From contig CM055097.1 of the NCBI GenBank assembly GCA_029204225.1, positions 43,074,858-43,132,857 on the forward strand: 58,000 nt of DNA. Direction: 5' to 3'. Made by a program: the position numbers and the translations under genes. Of this stretch, positions 12,691 to 24,344 are shown one piece after another. The notes under the pieces were generated by a model, which saw only the letters and a list, made by a program, of their open reading frames with translations, had not been told where the DNA came from and did not search any database. The first letter of the stretch is position 1, and each line of letters begins with the position of its first letter. Source of the stretch: Diphasiastrum complanatum. Taxonomy: Eukaryota; Streptophyta; Lycopodiopsida; Lycopodiales; Lycopodiaceae.

Positions 12691-13318
12691 TTTTTTGCAT
12701 TCAGAATCAGATCCAGAATGTGCTTAATAAATCAATTAGATCTACAGGCAAATTTGGTTGTAAATCTAGTTCATTAACATTGTAGTAAATCATGCATCTA
12801 ACATGCTAGAACATGGAAATGCATACAAATTTCATTGAAATCACTATGAACCAATATAGTACTATCCCTATCCGTACAACAATAGTAGTACAATATCCTT
12901 CACACGTGTGAACTCAAAAACAGCAAGAAAATTTGCATTCTACACATTAGAAATCAATATATCAAGGGGAAAAGAACTAGAAGAAGACAATAGCATAGAA
13001 GATGAATACATAATGCTCACTGGACCTGCTATTTATAACAAAAAATATGACATTTGGCCACTTGCCAAAAGTTACCCTAAATGATAGTTTTTAGACACTT
13101 CACCAAAACCTAGATATTTGTGATTGGATTCTATGTATGTAGATGAACCAATAACAAGAGGTCTAAATGTGACCTTATCAACTTTCCTAGCTGTCAAAAA
13201 TAGTAAAATCACTATTCTTAGGCCTTATTAACAATATAAAGTCTATCTCTAAATTGAAATTGCATATTGGCCTCAAAATTGCCAAATAAACTCAACTTAA
13301 CTAGTTGAAATTTTCACA
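12690..13318 (-). repeat. 3' LTR of element B (left edge approximate)
   Basis: The right end is sharp: minus-strand TGTGAAAATTTCAACTAG begins at 13318, directly after a polypurine tract (13319-13328, GAAGAGGGAG on the minus strand). A minus-strand TATAAATAG lies near 13030 as a candidate TATA box. The left edge was placed by the 650-bp length of the related E LTR and weak similarity, so it may be off by tens of bases. Confidence 0.6.
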
Positions 13319-13328
13319 CTCCCTCTTC

Positions 13329-14070
13329 AACTGATTTTAGCATAGATTTAGGTATTACTCCAAGATGAGTTCTATGCTTCATAAACAAGTCATTTTCCAA
13401 TGCTTTGGTGTCTCGAGATATCAGCTACACATTCTCTTGATGAGACATGTTGAAGCTCCACCTCCTTTGCCATGACTTGTCATAGAATGGTAAGCCACTT
13501 CAATATGTTGGCTCCTTGCATGAAAAACATGATTGTTTGCCAATCTTTGAGCTGAAAGATTATCACAAAATATGATTGGACACTTTTGAAAATCCAGCAA
13601 GTCAATATCCAATACCATCCTTTTGATCCATAGCATCACCTTGGTGCATGAAATCAAGGCTTTGTACTCGGCTTCCGTTGATAATAGAGAGATTGTTGTC
13701 TTTTTCTTTGGCATCCATGAGATAGCTACATCACCTATAAAAATAACATGTGCACTTATGTATTTCCTATCCATCTGATCTCCTACAAAGTCCGAATCTA
13801 AAAATCCAAACAAGCTAGAAGATGATAACAATGCCAAACTTTCTAGAATCCAAGATGTACCTCAACTCTCTTGTCTAGCTTCCAATGCTCCACAATAGGA
13901 TCATGCATGAATTGACTTAATCTACCAACACAATAGCTTAGATCTATTCTTGTGATGGTTAGATATATGAGTGAACCTGTAAGAGTCACCACCTCAAGAT
14001 CTTGCTTACATGACAAAACAATAGAGAACACATTGTTGGAGAAACCACCCAACCAAGTAGAAGCAACCAA
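13329..14070 (-). pseudogene. RNase H and RT C-terminus of element B
   Basis: Bases 13421-13837 encode RNase H motifs (FLDSDFVGDQMDRK, then LSTEAEYKAL, FCDNLSAQRLANN, HARSQHIEVAYHSM). Bases 13843-14070 encode the RT tail (LTGSLIYLTITRIDLSYCVGR, HWKLDKRV). The DSD, E and D acid positions are recognisable, but frames change near 13840 and at the C-terminus. In the family this domain removes the RNA strand during reverse transcription. Confidence 0.82.
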
Positions 14071-14079
14071 TCAATCTGT

Positions 14080-14638
14080 AGAAGCTTCACCTTCAAGCCA
14101 AGGAATAGGAAGCATGAGAGTAGAGAGAGATCCTGGAAATGAGTCAACCAAATGATGGTGTAGTAGGGTGAGTTTGGCCTCCTTATATAAGCTCTATAAC
14201 CCCCTATGCATATAGTAATGCAAGGTGCTAACTTCCCTGTACATATATTCCGCTAGAATAGAGTCTCTATGCATGGATCCTCTATTCCTAGATTGCTATT
14301 GATACTCCACACATGCATATACGGTCCCAAACCTTGTGCTAACTCCAATTAGTGTGTCTAGGCCTCACAAGGTTATTAATTACTTGCGGGTCACATCCAG
14401 TATGATGTGGCATAACTAATAAGCTTGATTCAAGCCGAAGGTTGGCTGACACAAAGTCCAGGGTCATTTTGGATGTACTGTTGCCTTTTATCAAAAATGC
14501 ATAAAACATGCAAAATGCGAATTGTGCGACAAACAGTTCAAATATGCAAACTGTATAGAAACTTAATAAAATATGCAGCAGTCTAAAAGACAAGGAAAAA
14601 ATACTAAAGCTTTAAAGTACAAACTTAGTGTTTCTTCA
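14080..14638 (-). repeat. Probable LTR fragment related to the C/F/G families
   Basis: On the minus strand the block starts at 14638 with TGAAGAAACACTAAG, then runs through CTTTAAAGCTTTAGTATTTT, matching the start of the G LTR (57206 leftwards). A TATATAA with GC-rich flanks lies at 14183-14190. The far end is not defined: it runs into element B's RT sequence by about 14070. Confidence is limited because similarity is only clear over the first 50 bases or so. Confidence 0.45.
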
Positions 14639-15068
14639 CGTTTGATCTCTGTCGCTTAGACTTAGTATCAATCTTCAGTATATTACTATCTCCAATTGCT
14701 CATTTACTTATATAGCAGCTAGATGATCTTGTCCTATTCTAATTTTACAAATTACAAGATTGTTAGCAGCTATTTAACTAGTCAATTAGATCAGTTATTA
14801 TTGGAGCGTGAAGACGTAATAGTCTGTACTTGAAATCCAGTGTAAATCTGCAGAGTGTCACATTTTGCACAAAATCCTTTTGTGCCTAAAATGACCCAAA
14901 AGTTGAGTAGAACACTTGTTTGTATTCTTTGCATAATTCGGGACCTTCGGCTTTCTCAAAGTGAAGTAGAGCACTTTGTCGCATTTTGGAAAAATGCAAA
15001 CTATGTGACAAACAAGTTCTTTTCTGCAGACTTTTGTGAGAGAGTGATTTATGTTGATGACGATTCGC
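14639..15068 (-). other. Short non-coding segment between a PBS and an LTR start
   Basis: On the minus strand it begins at a primer-site-like sequence (15069-15080) and ends at an LTR-like start (14638), so it is placed like the inside of a very short LTR element of about 430 bp. No coding frame with retroelement motifs was found. Confidence 0.4.
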
Positions 15069-15080
15069 GCTCTGATACCA
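15069..15080 (-). promoter_or_regulatory. Primer binding site, initiator Met-tRNA type
   Basis: The minus strand reads TGGTATCAGAGC, the complement of the initiator tRNA-Met 3' end used by most plant copia elements. It lies 5 bases outside an LTR end (15086). It is on the outer side of the LTR relative to element C's genes, which is unexpected. Confidence 0.75.
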
Positions 15081-15085
15081 CACAC

Positions 15086-15838
15086 TGAAGGGGATTTGTG
15101 ACTTCTGAGCGAATGAAATGTGATCACTTGATGTGTATACTGCACAATGGATTCGGATGGAGTTTGGATTTGATTGCTGGACACTACCGGCTATATCATT
15201 CCTACAATCCTCCAGAATGTAGGCAGACACTGTTGACCTATGTTTAAGTTAATTCAGCATTCAACAAGATTGAACCTATGTGCGGAATAGATAAACAAGC
15301 AAATGAGATACACAAACAATAATTCGATCGAGATCAGACAATTTGGATGATATGTGCATAACAACTACAACATCATCTATTGATCCTCTTTTGTTCAAGC
15401 ACTGTGTGACAAACCCACATAGCGCATTGGCGTGAGAGAAGCGGTGTTCTCCCACGGACAATGTCTCGCTTACTAGCGGACTACTTGGATCTCTGTGGAT
15501 CCTGCTTACAATGTCTCGCTCTCTAGCGAACTTCTCTATTCTGTATTTTCTTTCTATATTACAAGAGGGGCAGATTAGGCATGTCCTAACATTCTTGTGC
15601 TGATATCACAATATCATATCAGGAGACTATACTTCACGGTACTTGTTTGACCTTCCTAGTCCTTTGGAGTGTGAAGAGTCTGGTCTCGAACATTTTTGTT
15701 TCGCGTCGTTTGACCTTCTCTTGTTATTCGTGTTGTTCGTGTTGTTCACGAACATTTCGTCTTCAAGTTCTTCATTTTCGTCAGGTTGGGAGTTGAGAGC
15801 TAGCAAAGCTTTGGCAATAGAAACATTTTGTTTCTTCA
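15086..15838 (-). repeat. LTR at the 3' side of element C (753 bp)
   Basis: On the minus strand it starts TGAAGAAACAAAATG at 15838, immediately after the PPT-like run at 15839-15848 (GAGAGGCAGC), and ends ...CCCCTTCA at 15086, so it has TG...CA termini. Parts match the F 3' LTR: GCTAATCTGCC, CTCTTGTAAT, and ATTCTGGAGGATTGTAGGA. The pol frame runs on into it for about 70 codons. A PBS follows on its far side. Confidence 0.75.
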
Positions 15839-16492
15839 GCTGCCTCTCAAAGCATGATAGCTTGATGACTCCTAGACTGCTCCTTTGTTTCTCGAACAAA
15901 CCTTTGTTTAAGGCCTTTGTGAAGATGTCAGCAACATCTTCTTTGTTCCAATGAAAGTAGTTTGTAGCTTCTTCTTTTCAATCAGATCCCTTATCAAGTG
16001 GTAGTTGATTGCAATGTGTTTTGTCCTTGAGTGAAACACGTGATCCTTTGTCAAGTGTATTGCGGATGTATTGTCCATCTGCAAAATCAGAGGTTCATTC
16101 CTTGTTTCACCTAGTTTGTCAAGGAACTGTTTAATCCAAGTGATTTCATTGGCCATCTTTGCTACTGCTACGTATTCTGCTTCGCAGGATGACTGCGCTA
16201 CGATGGTCTACATTTTGCTGACCCAGGGACTTGCTGCTCCTGCTGCGATGGTACATCCTCCTGAGACACTTTTGCAGTCATCCTTGAGAGATGCCCAACT
16301 AGCATCACTATATGAAAGCATCTGTAATCTTGCATCACAAGAATAACACAATCCAAAATCTTTCGTTAGTTGAAGGTATTGCAAGATTTGCTTTGCGATC
16401 TTCCAATGAGTTGGGCCTGGATTTGTGCTGAATTGGCTCATTCTGAACACGACATAAGCAATGTCAGGGCATGTGTTATCTGCAAGATACAT
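15627..16492 (-). pseudogene. RNase H remnant of element C
   Basis: 16208-16492 carries ADNTCPDIAYVVFRMSQF and SYSDASWASLKDDCKS. 15908-16156 carries MDNTSAIHLTKDHVFHSRT and KHIAINYHLIRDLIE. 15627-15899 carries the C-terminus (CFERQLKKQNVS and a polar, Asn-rich tail NNTNNTNNKRRS) lying inside the LTR. The blocks sit in different frames. Acidic catalytic positions are recognisable. Confidence 0.85.
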
Positions 16493-17302
16493 TAGTGATC
16501 CAATTAGGTTTTGTAGGTGTATGTTGCATCAATTCTCTTTCTTCTTCAGTCTTCAAACAATTTTCATTCGCCAGGATTGTTCCTGCAAGCATTGGAGTAT
16601 TTGCTCCTTTGCAATTCATCATCCCAAAATCTTCTAGGATTTTCTGGGTATATCTGGACTGATGAAGGTACAATTTCCCTTCGTTATAGTTTCTATCAAT
16701 CTGTAAGCCAAGATAACATCTGGCTTCTCCTAGGTCTGTAATTTCGAAATGTTTCGAGATGTTGCACTTCACTTCAGCAATAAGTCCTTCACTTTTGCAG
16801 AGTATCAGGGTGTCATCTACATATACAACTACAATGATGATCTTTCCGTCTGTAATTCTTACATAGACATTGGAATCGGCTATCGATGGCTCAAATCCTA
16901 AGGATCTCAGGGCTTGATCTTTCTTCTTATACCATTGTCGTGCTGATTGCTTTAGACCATAGATACTCTTGTGCATTCTGCATGCGTAATGTAGCCTGGA
17001 GGTTGATCCATGTAGACTTCTTCGTCTAGCTCGCCATGTAAGAAGGCTGTCTTCTCATCCACGATGTGAATCCTGAGATCATAAGCGGCTGCATATGCAA
17101 ACAATAGGCGTAGGGACAAATGTTTCATGACAAGAGTACCATATTTCTGAGAACAATCCTTCGCTACAAGTCTGGCTTTATACTTTGAAACATTTCCATT
17201 TGGTCCATACTTCAGCTTGTATATCCATTTGCATTGTATAGTTCTTCGCTTATATGGTAATAGCTGCAATGTCCATACCTCATTCTTCTTCATGGATTCC
17301 AT
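16476..17302 (-). pseudogene. Reverse transcriptase remnant of element C
   Basis: 16952-17302 holds the N-terminal part (KKNEVWTLQLLPYKRRTIQC, KWIYKLKYGPNGNVSKYKAR, FLHGELDEEVYMDQPPGY). 16476-16976 holds the palm with YVDD (IIIVVVYVDDTLILC) and RCYLGLQIDRNYNEGKLYL. A frame break lies near 16950-16976. Unlike F and G2, the catalytic core is still present. Confidence 0.87.
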
Positions 17303-17305
17303 CTC

Positions 17306-18423
17306 TTAAGTCCGGAACCGTTTCAGTTTACAGGTGTTGTAGCAGTAGGCTGGCTTGCGAATCTTTCTTCGTCTGATTCGTTGCTCGACTAAGGTGCGAC
17401 TCGAACATCTTCGTCTGAGTGTTCTTGTTCTAGTTCCTCTGTCACAGTTGGTAGATTGTCTTCCAAGGACTTCATAACTGATAGGATCATTGTTGGCCAT
17501 TGTTTTGGTCTCATCGAACTTGACGTCTCTGTCTGTCTTCATTGTGTTTGTCTCTGGCATATAGATTCTGTAGTATGATGAATGAGTGTCATATCCTACA
17601 AGATATCCATGTTCTGCTTTCTCATCAAGCTTCTTTCGAAGCTTGTCAAGAACATGTGCATATGCTGCACAACCAAAGATTCGAATATGAGTCATATTGG
17701 GATTTCTACCCCACCATAGTTTGTGTGGTGTTGTATGAGGAACAAATCATTTCCTATTTTGAATGTAGATAGTTGTAGCTACTGCTTCAGCCCACAGCCT
17801 TCTTGGAGCCTTTGAATAGGCCATCATGCACTTAGTGGCTTCCATGAGAGTCCCATTCTTTCTTTCTGCAAACCATTGTGCTGCGGTGTATAGGATGTTG
17901 TCCTTCTGTGAATGATTCCTCAATCATTGCAAAAATCAGTGAATCGGTTTGAGATGTATTCTCCACCTCGATATGTTCTGATATGCTTCACCTTATTTCA
18001 TGTGCATCTTTCAGCCCAGGTCACATATTCTGTGAACTTGTCCAATGCATCTGATTTAGTGTGAATGAAGTAGACTCTGACGAACTTATTGTAATCATTA
18101 ATAAAGGTGATATAGTACTTTGAGCCTCCTACTGAGATCAAATCAAAAGGTCCACAGATGTCCGAATGTACTAGCTCCAGAATCTGTGTTGTTCTGTAAA
18201 AATCCTTGACAAAAGGAGTACGTGACATCTTACCTTTTATATATGCATCACAGGTCATCGAATCGGTTGCATTCGACATGTTCACCCCTGTGATAGCTCC
18301 TTGATGGCTGGCTTGACACAATGCCATTGAGTTCATATGACATAGTCTCCTGTGCCATAGAATATCTGATGAATCATCATGGTTTTGATGTACTTGATTT
18401 GCAGGTAGGCGTTCAAGTGACAC
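17306..18423 (-). pseudogene. Integrase remnant of element C
   Basis: 17998-18423 encodes the HHCC region (LWHRRLCHMNSMAL; the first Cys of the pair is kept as CDA but the second is Tyr in CDAYIKGK). It also encodes the start of the rve core (HSDICGPF, YYITFINDYNKFVRVYF). 17306-17695 encodes the C-terminal part (IRIFGCAAYAHVLDKLRKK, GYLVGYDTHSSYYRIYMPET). The central core at 17700-17990 is recognisable but frame-broken. Confidence 0.83.
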
Positions 18424-18523
18424 AGGTTGTCTTTTCTTCTACCTTGTGTAATCAATGTACTGGTGCTTGCATCAATGACATTGCATGTTTCATTTGAAAA
18501 TGTTACATGCATCCTTGCATCAG

Positions 18524-19823
18524 CTATTCTCGCAACTGATATCGCAAGTTCTGTTGTAGTGTAGGTACTAATAGAACGTCTTCGAGTCGTCTGTCTCTAC
18601 CATTTGTGTTGAGCCATAGAGAACCAATACCATTCACTTGATGCTTTGATCCGTCTCCAAGAATGATAAATCCTGATGGATCTACACTCCGAAAGTCAGA
18701 CATTATCCGTCTTGATGTAACGAAGTGTGACGTAGTTCCTGAATCAAAGATTACCTCTTGTGTGTCAGGTGTCAACACTGCACACATGTATGCATAGATG
18801 TAGGCGGTGGAATTTCCATGATTCGATTTTTCTTTGCCCATCTTTGAGCTTTCTGGTTCTTCAACGTAGGACGAACTATTATTGTTCTCCCGCTTGCCTT
18901 GAGCTTGTTTGTTTCTTGGGTTCTGGTGATAGTCCATGGCTACATGAACCTTCTTGTGACAATGGATACACTCAATCTTCGGATTGAGCTAGCACAAATC
19001 GACAGTATGTCCTTCACGTCTGTATCTCATGCATATATTCTTGTCGCCATTCTGCTATTTGGGCTTTCCTTTGTTCTTCTATCTACCTCTGTTGGCTCCC
19101 TCTGCTTGCTGATCTCGATCCTGCCTTCGGTCTGACTCCCTCTTAGGCTTGGACTGCTTCTTTGGCTTCTCTTTGTTGCTGTAGAGAGCTTGGTCAGAAG
19201 CGTCTTTGTGATCAAGGTGCTCACGAGCTTCGACTTCCTCTCAAATTTTGATCACTACCTTTTCGAGTGTCATAGCTGGACCCTTTGCTAGCAATGTTTG
19301 GGTTTTCTAGAAAGATCTTGGTAAAGCTCGTAGCAGGTAGGTAAGCTGCTTCTTTGTTGATACTGCATTCTCTGCTCCGACATTCTGTAATGAAAGGAAC
19401 ATATCCTTCATCTTTCTGATAAAGGAGGTGAGGTCTTTACCATCCCATTGCAGGTTTGTCAGCTGATCTTCAAGAAGCATGATCTGAATGCATGATTTCG
19501 TTTGAAACCTTGTGAGCAAAGTATCCCACATCTCTCTTGCATTGGAGAGTGTAGCCAGGACAAGTGTGAGACTATCTTTGATGGATGATCACAACACGAC
19601 TACTGCCTTGTCATTTTTTTTCTCTCCATTCGTGTAGCTCCTTGCCTGTAGTTGCTGGCATTTCTTCGGTGGCATCTACCCAGGGCCATAGCCCTTCTCC
19701 CTTCAATATGAGAGAGGTCTTTATCTTCCATGCTCGGAAGTTCGACCCTGATGAGCCGAGGATTGTATAGATCTTTGATTGCATACTGCTTATTGAAGCC
19801 ATTGTCTTGAACTGTGTTTTCAC
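18524..19823 (-). pseudogene. Gag and aspartic protease remnant of element C
   Basis: Gag starts near 19802 (MASISSMQSKIYTILGSSGS), with the UBN2-type region at 19307-19531 (LLTRFQTKSCIQIMLLEDQL, LRALPRSF). A zinc knuckle near 18950-18990 has CIHCHKK but its last Cys is replaced (MDYHQNPRN). The protease at 18524-18780 retains the catalytic D in DSGTTSHF. Stops and frame shifts separate the parts. In the family, gag forms the particle and the protease matures gag-pol. Confidence 0.83.
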
Positions 19824-19919
19824 TTGTTACTGGTTCTTTGTCTTGAATGCTTTGCCTCCTAGATTTGATAGCTTTGCAGCTATATCAGACTATAAGAAGT
19901 TCTGATTACCGACTCTGCT

Positions 19920-19931
19920 GCTCTGATACCA
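19920..19931 (-). promoter_or_regulatory. Primer binding site of element C
   Basis: The minus strand reads TGGTATCAGAGC, complementary to the initiator tRNA-Met 3' end. One base separates it from a TG-type LTR end at 19933. It lies about 120 bases upstream of the gag start, as expected. Confidence 0.85.
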
Positions 19932-21577
19932 CTGATGATGATTCGTGTAGGTTAAAAACTATACGTAAGCATGCACGGGCTATAGCTGGTAGCCAAATGC
20001 TTACTATAACTCAATCTCCATCAAGAATAGCTTCCTCTCCGAGGAGATTGTTAAAAAAATATGAATACATATCTTAACTGATCTTCTAATCAGCAAGTAA
20101 TCCTTTTTCTAAAACAATAAAGTATAACTAAAATCTGAACTATGATTCGTCAATCGTAATTCATCGGATTCTCGTCCTATACTCAATAAAAGAAGTCAAC
20201 TACCAATGATTAGAAGAACTTTAAGTTCAGAGTCATCTCTAGTTTAGCAAATACAGCCACCAAAAGCGACTCGTGAACTTCGAATCGCGAATGTTCATAA
20301 TGTCACTTTGGTAATCCGCAAAGCCTAAACAGACACTTTATAACTTCTTGGTCTATACCCGAATAAATGTAGTCGATTTGGTAAGGTGATCAGTCGTACC
20401 AAAATTCCACTAACCTGTTTATTCATCCGGGGTATGAATACTATTCTCTCCTATGGATTAGGTATTTCCTAGAATTTGAGTTATGATGCACCAATCCCAA
20501 CTCTCCAAATTTTTGAGACCATACCACATCATAAGATTGTATCACAAAGTCCTTTCCATATGGAAAGTTCTGGACTTTTACAACTCACACACGGTGCCAA
20601 TATAAGGATTGTAATCTAAAAAAACGCCCTTACTTTAGATATGGCACAATTTGTCATTGGTCCCAATCTAGAATACGTCTAGATTTTCCTCTTAAGTTCG
20701 AATCTAGAATAACTTAAGATTTACCGGAACCTCATTACGAGAAGTTCTAACTTTTGGCAAACAACTATCCAACTCTCTTGAGTCTTCCGGGATGGCATTC
20801 CATCCTTTTCGAACGGGAAAAGATAAGTCCCAAAGGTTTTTGTGTATTCTATGCACACAAATCTATAAACGAATCCAAAATGACTCATAGACGATGTGAC
20901 TTATAAGCAATACATTTCAACAATAATATCCATAAGTAAGATTTCTATTGTTGATTTACCACAACTAACACTAAAGTAACGCTTCTGACTCGGTCAGTTG
21001 TATCAGATTTAGAAAATATTTAAATGTCTAGGTGTGGTACCAAAACACCACGTTTAATCTGATTCTAAATCAATCCTAGGTTAATAAGCAATTCTCAATG
21101 AGAAATTACTATAACCCAGCGAGAAATTGTCTCAAACACAATTCTCATCAATATGCCTATGTACCAACAACTAGTTTATGCATGAAATAAATACTTTGTA
21201 GATCCACATGATTAAAAGTTTGTACAAAAGGTTTTAATGATCCCACAAAGATTCACTACATAGCATATCTCTACAGATAACTTCTGATTTGTACACAACA
21301 TTATCATAACCGAGAATTCTGTAACTTGGTTATTCTCTAAGAGTGCTATTTCACAACCAAAAAATCTCAACCGGAGATTAACTCAAAAGAATATATTGTT
21401 AGCATGAATTTCTTCCCTTGCATCAACCCACGAATCTCAATCCATACTAAGATCAAGTTGATTGCTTCCAGCAAGGAATATTTTAAAACTCCTATCTTGC
21501 AATAGAATTTCCAAGTTCTGACACAAATCAATCGGACTTATTATCAGTCACTTTTCTACCACAAGAATAATTTTCTA

Positions 21578-21579
<2 letters not shown>

Positions 21580-21620
<41 letters not shown>
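21580..21620. repeat. C homopolymer, 41 bases
   Basis: Uninterrupted C from 21580 to 21620 (G on the minus strand). Assembly length of such runs is often unreliable. Confidence 0.97.
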
Positions 21621-21623
<3 letters not shown>

Positions 21624-23506
21624 CTAAATCTTCAACCCAGATATCTACTATAATCCCTAAAGGATTTCTGTAATATCTAAATATCCTATCATTTCTGAAA
21701 CAGGTCCATCAACAATATAACAAATTCCTCCTTGAATCTTTGACCAATGTTTCTCCTTGATAATTCTCTTTTCTTCCTACTTCTCCCCCTTTTTAACAGG
21801 AAATGCACGAATTTCCAAGGGGTGCAAATCATTTGAGATTTGCCCAGGAGAAGAGTCTAAGAAGAGATCCGAGAAAATCTTGAAAGCCAAAAGAAGTGTT
21901 GCATCATTGTAAGTAAATACCAATGATGTCCCAACACAATGACGTTAACAAAAGATCTTTGTTATTACCAAGTTGTAGACTTGACACGTAAGTCTGAAAG
22001 GGATTACTTGAAGATTCAAGTAGAGAAAACAAATTTAGAAAATGGTTTCATTAACCATTTTGGAGACATCTCTATGGTCAACAGGTAATCAGAATTACCT
22101 TCCAAGGAATCATAAAAAAGTCGGGTTAATTTATGAGTTAAGAAATTCACCAAATATATCTTTTGTAAAGAAATACCTTGCCGGGTTTCCGGTTTTGTAA
22201 ACTTGAGATATCCAAAAAAGGGGTCATGACCAATATCTCAAATTTATGAAAAAACACACGTTTTATGACCGATAGTGTTTGGCATCTCTTAGATTTACGG
22301 CCATACTATGGTCATCTGATCCAGTTAGTTTCATATCTTCATTTTGGAATTGCCTACGTCTCATACCACAGGTTCTTTCGCCACGAAGGCCCTCCACTTC
22401 CTGATCAAAGTACTAGAAAAATAGTACAATTATATGAAGTTTTCAAGATTTATAAAAAAAATTCCAACTTCACTCAAACAAACATACTTTCGCCCTTTTT
22501 CATAATCTTTACGGTCACCGTAAGACTCACAGTGATAGATTTAGAAATGGGGAAGAATGAACCGACTTTTTCTTGTTCTTAACAACAAATAGCGTTGGTA
22601 CGCCCACTGCTTTAAGCACATCAAGAGACAACTTTTTTGTTCCATTCCAATTTCCATCTTAGGCTTCTGGGCCATTTTTTATTGTGTTTGTTTCCGGAAA
22701 AAGAAACGACACCTTGGTCACAAAAAAATCCAAGAATTCCAAAAAAGCGAATATCATCCAACAATTGTGAAAAAGCCTTACGGAATTCCTCTAGAAATTC
22801 AGCCCAATTACAAATCTATGGGTTGCGTCCTCCACCACGAGAAGTCCCTACCCAACGCAAAAAATCGACGAAATTCACTTTTTTTTATTCCGGGACGTTG
22901 TGCAAGCTAAAGTAGCTTGGCCAACAATTTATCCAATCATCAACAACTTTGGGGCTTTCAGTCACCGGAATAAATTTCCGGTTGTTAGCCCAAGTTGTAA
23001 ATCACAATGGCTAATTGTTGAATAGATTTTGCATTAAGTTTTTTTTTTTTTTAATTATTGCAAAGATGAAATTCCAACCCATCGCAGCTCAGAATTTGCA
23101 CCCATGAGTTACAAGTTTAAGGGGGTCATCACGGTCGAGTGATGCCAGGCGAATTTTCATTTGCCACCCTTTACAAGAATTTCATTCCCACCTTTTGCAA
23201 ATAAAAACCGAAAAATTCTACGTTCGGTTGAACTCATTACGGGTAGAATTTTCTAATAGAGCAATGTCCAAAAAAAATGTAGTTTTTACCAGACCATAAC
23301 GTGCCTATAGAATGTATACCAATGATGACGCAAAATGAATCTGTGCAACAAATTTGCGAAAAACCCACTGCACGCCTCAAAATCTAATTCACACCAATTC
23401 CATTGAGATTTCACAAGAACCTTAACTGCATTCCATAAAAAACATAGTCAGAAATGACTATAGCCCATGGAATATCTAAAAGAATGAAAAACAAAAAACC
23501 TCACCG

Positions 23507-23549
<43 letters not shown>
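23507..23549. repeat. C homopolymer, 43 bases
   Basis: Uninterrupted C from 23507 to 23549, 1.9 kb from the first and on the same strand. The poly-Gly frame over it is an artefact. Confidence 0.97.
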
Positions 23550-23551
<2 letters not shown>

Positions 23552-23867
23552 ACTAACGGAAAAGTGTTCCTAATGAAGTAAACGGCAACACAAATGAATT
23601 GAAAATCGGAAAGGTACTTCCTGAAAACCAATATGAAGTGTCTAAACATCAAACCAATTGTATACCTGGTAGTGCACTTACCACACAACCGATTACACTT
23701 CAAACAAGGAAATCCACGGGAAGCATAATCCGCACTTTCATCGCATCATTGCATACTCCACTGAATTTTTGAAATAGTGTCGAGATTCCATATCACACAA
23801 CGGAAAAATTCTCACAATTCAAGATTTCTTCATGAACACAAATCAATGGCAAAACGAGCTTAGAATT

Positions 23868-23880
23868 GGCTTTGATACCA
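23868..23880 (-). promoter_or_regulatory. Primer-binding-site-like sequence
   Basis: The minus strand reads TGGTATCAAAGCC, one change from the common TGGTATCAGAGCC and identical in its first 12 bases to the PBS of element F. The adjacent presumed LTR end is not a clean CA, so the assignment is tentative. Confidence 0.5.
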
Positions 23881-24340
23881 ATATAAAGTTCTCAATCCAA
23901 GGATCCTATTCTAAGCATGCCAATCACAAGCAACACAAGGGAACCTGATGGTGGACAAACCAACCCAACCCAACCTAGATCGAACAGATCTAGCCCCCAA
24001 GCTATGGATCAATCACTTAGAGAAAAATGAGGCATCACACCAGCAACGTCCTGCCACCAGTCATGCTATTAAGCATACACTAGTGAGAGCCCAATAGGTA
24101 TACTTATACCTTCCAAGGCCCATGCACCACTAGTAGTGCACTGTGACACCTTACTGGACACCTCTGCAGCCTATCTAGGCCACGTCATCCAGTTCCCCAA
24201 TGACTCACTGATAGACCCATACCAATCCACCATCAAGTGTTTAGGCCTACAACCATAAATTATGACCATGTACACATAAGGGCCCCAATTCCCTTATAGT
24301 CACAATTAACTTACGGGTTGTCGGTCTACCGGTCCCTAGC
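23881..24340 (-). repeat. Putative LTR next to the PBS-like site
   Basis: Located where a 5' LTR would be for a minus-strand element whose PBS is 23868-23880. It has no coding potential. No second copy was found in the window, so it is assigned by position only. It meets gag fragment H at about 24345. Confidence 0.3.
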
Positions 24341-24344
24341 GTAG

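Larger units (their letters stand above)
12690..14070 (-). mobile_element. Copia remnant B: 3' LTR plus RNase H and RT tail
   Basis: On the minus strand the RT end, RNase H, polypurine tract and LTR follow in order. Everything upstream of the RT tail is gone. LTR end, PPT and RNase H resemble element E at 33651-39610 but are clearly diverged. Confidence 0.8.
15086..19950 (-). mobile_element. Degenerate Ty1/copia element C
   Basis: Gag, protease, integrase, RT and RNase H are all recognisable in copia order on the minus strand, between an LTR at the left and a PBS at 19920-19931. All reading frames are broken. The sequence right of the PBS begins TGATGATGATTC, like the F LTR terminus (TGATGAGGAATC), but similarity is lost after about 18 bases. 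The 5' LTR is therefore truncated or of a different type from the left LTR. Confidence 0.85.
19951..23867. other. 3.9-kb non-coding block, possible inside of a non-coding LTR element
   Basis: No frame with a recognisable product; the two open frames at 22265-22582 and 22637-22915 look like chance. The right edge abuts a PBS-like site (23868-23880, minus strand), so it is placed like the internal region of a minus-strand LTR element. A matching LTR at the left was looked for and not found. It contains two long C homopolymers. Confidence 0.35.

Noticed and set aside
22265-22915. Two plus-strand open frames in the non-coding block
   Set aside because: Atypical composition, no recognisable motif, and no support from neighbours; likely chance.
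23868-24340. Complete LTR element 19951-24340
   Set aside because: No matching left LTR or PPT was found, so only a tentative note was kept.
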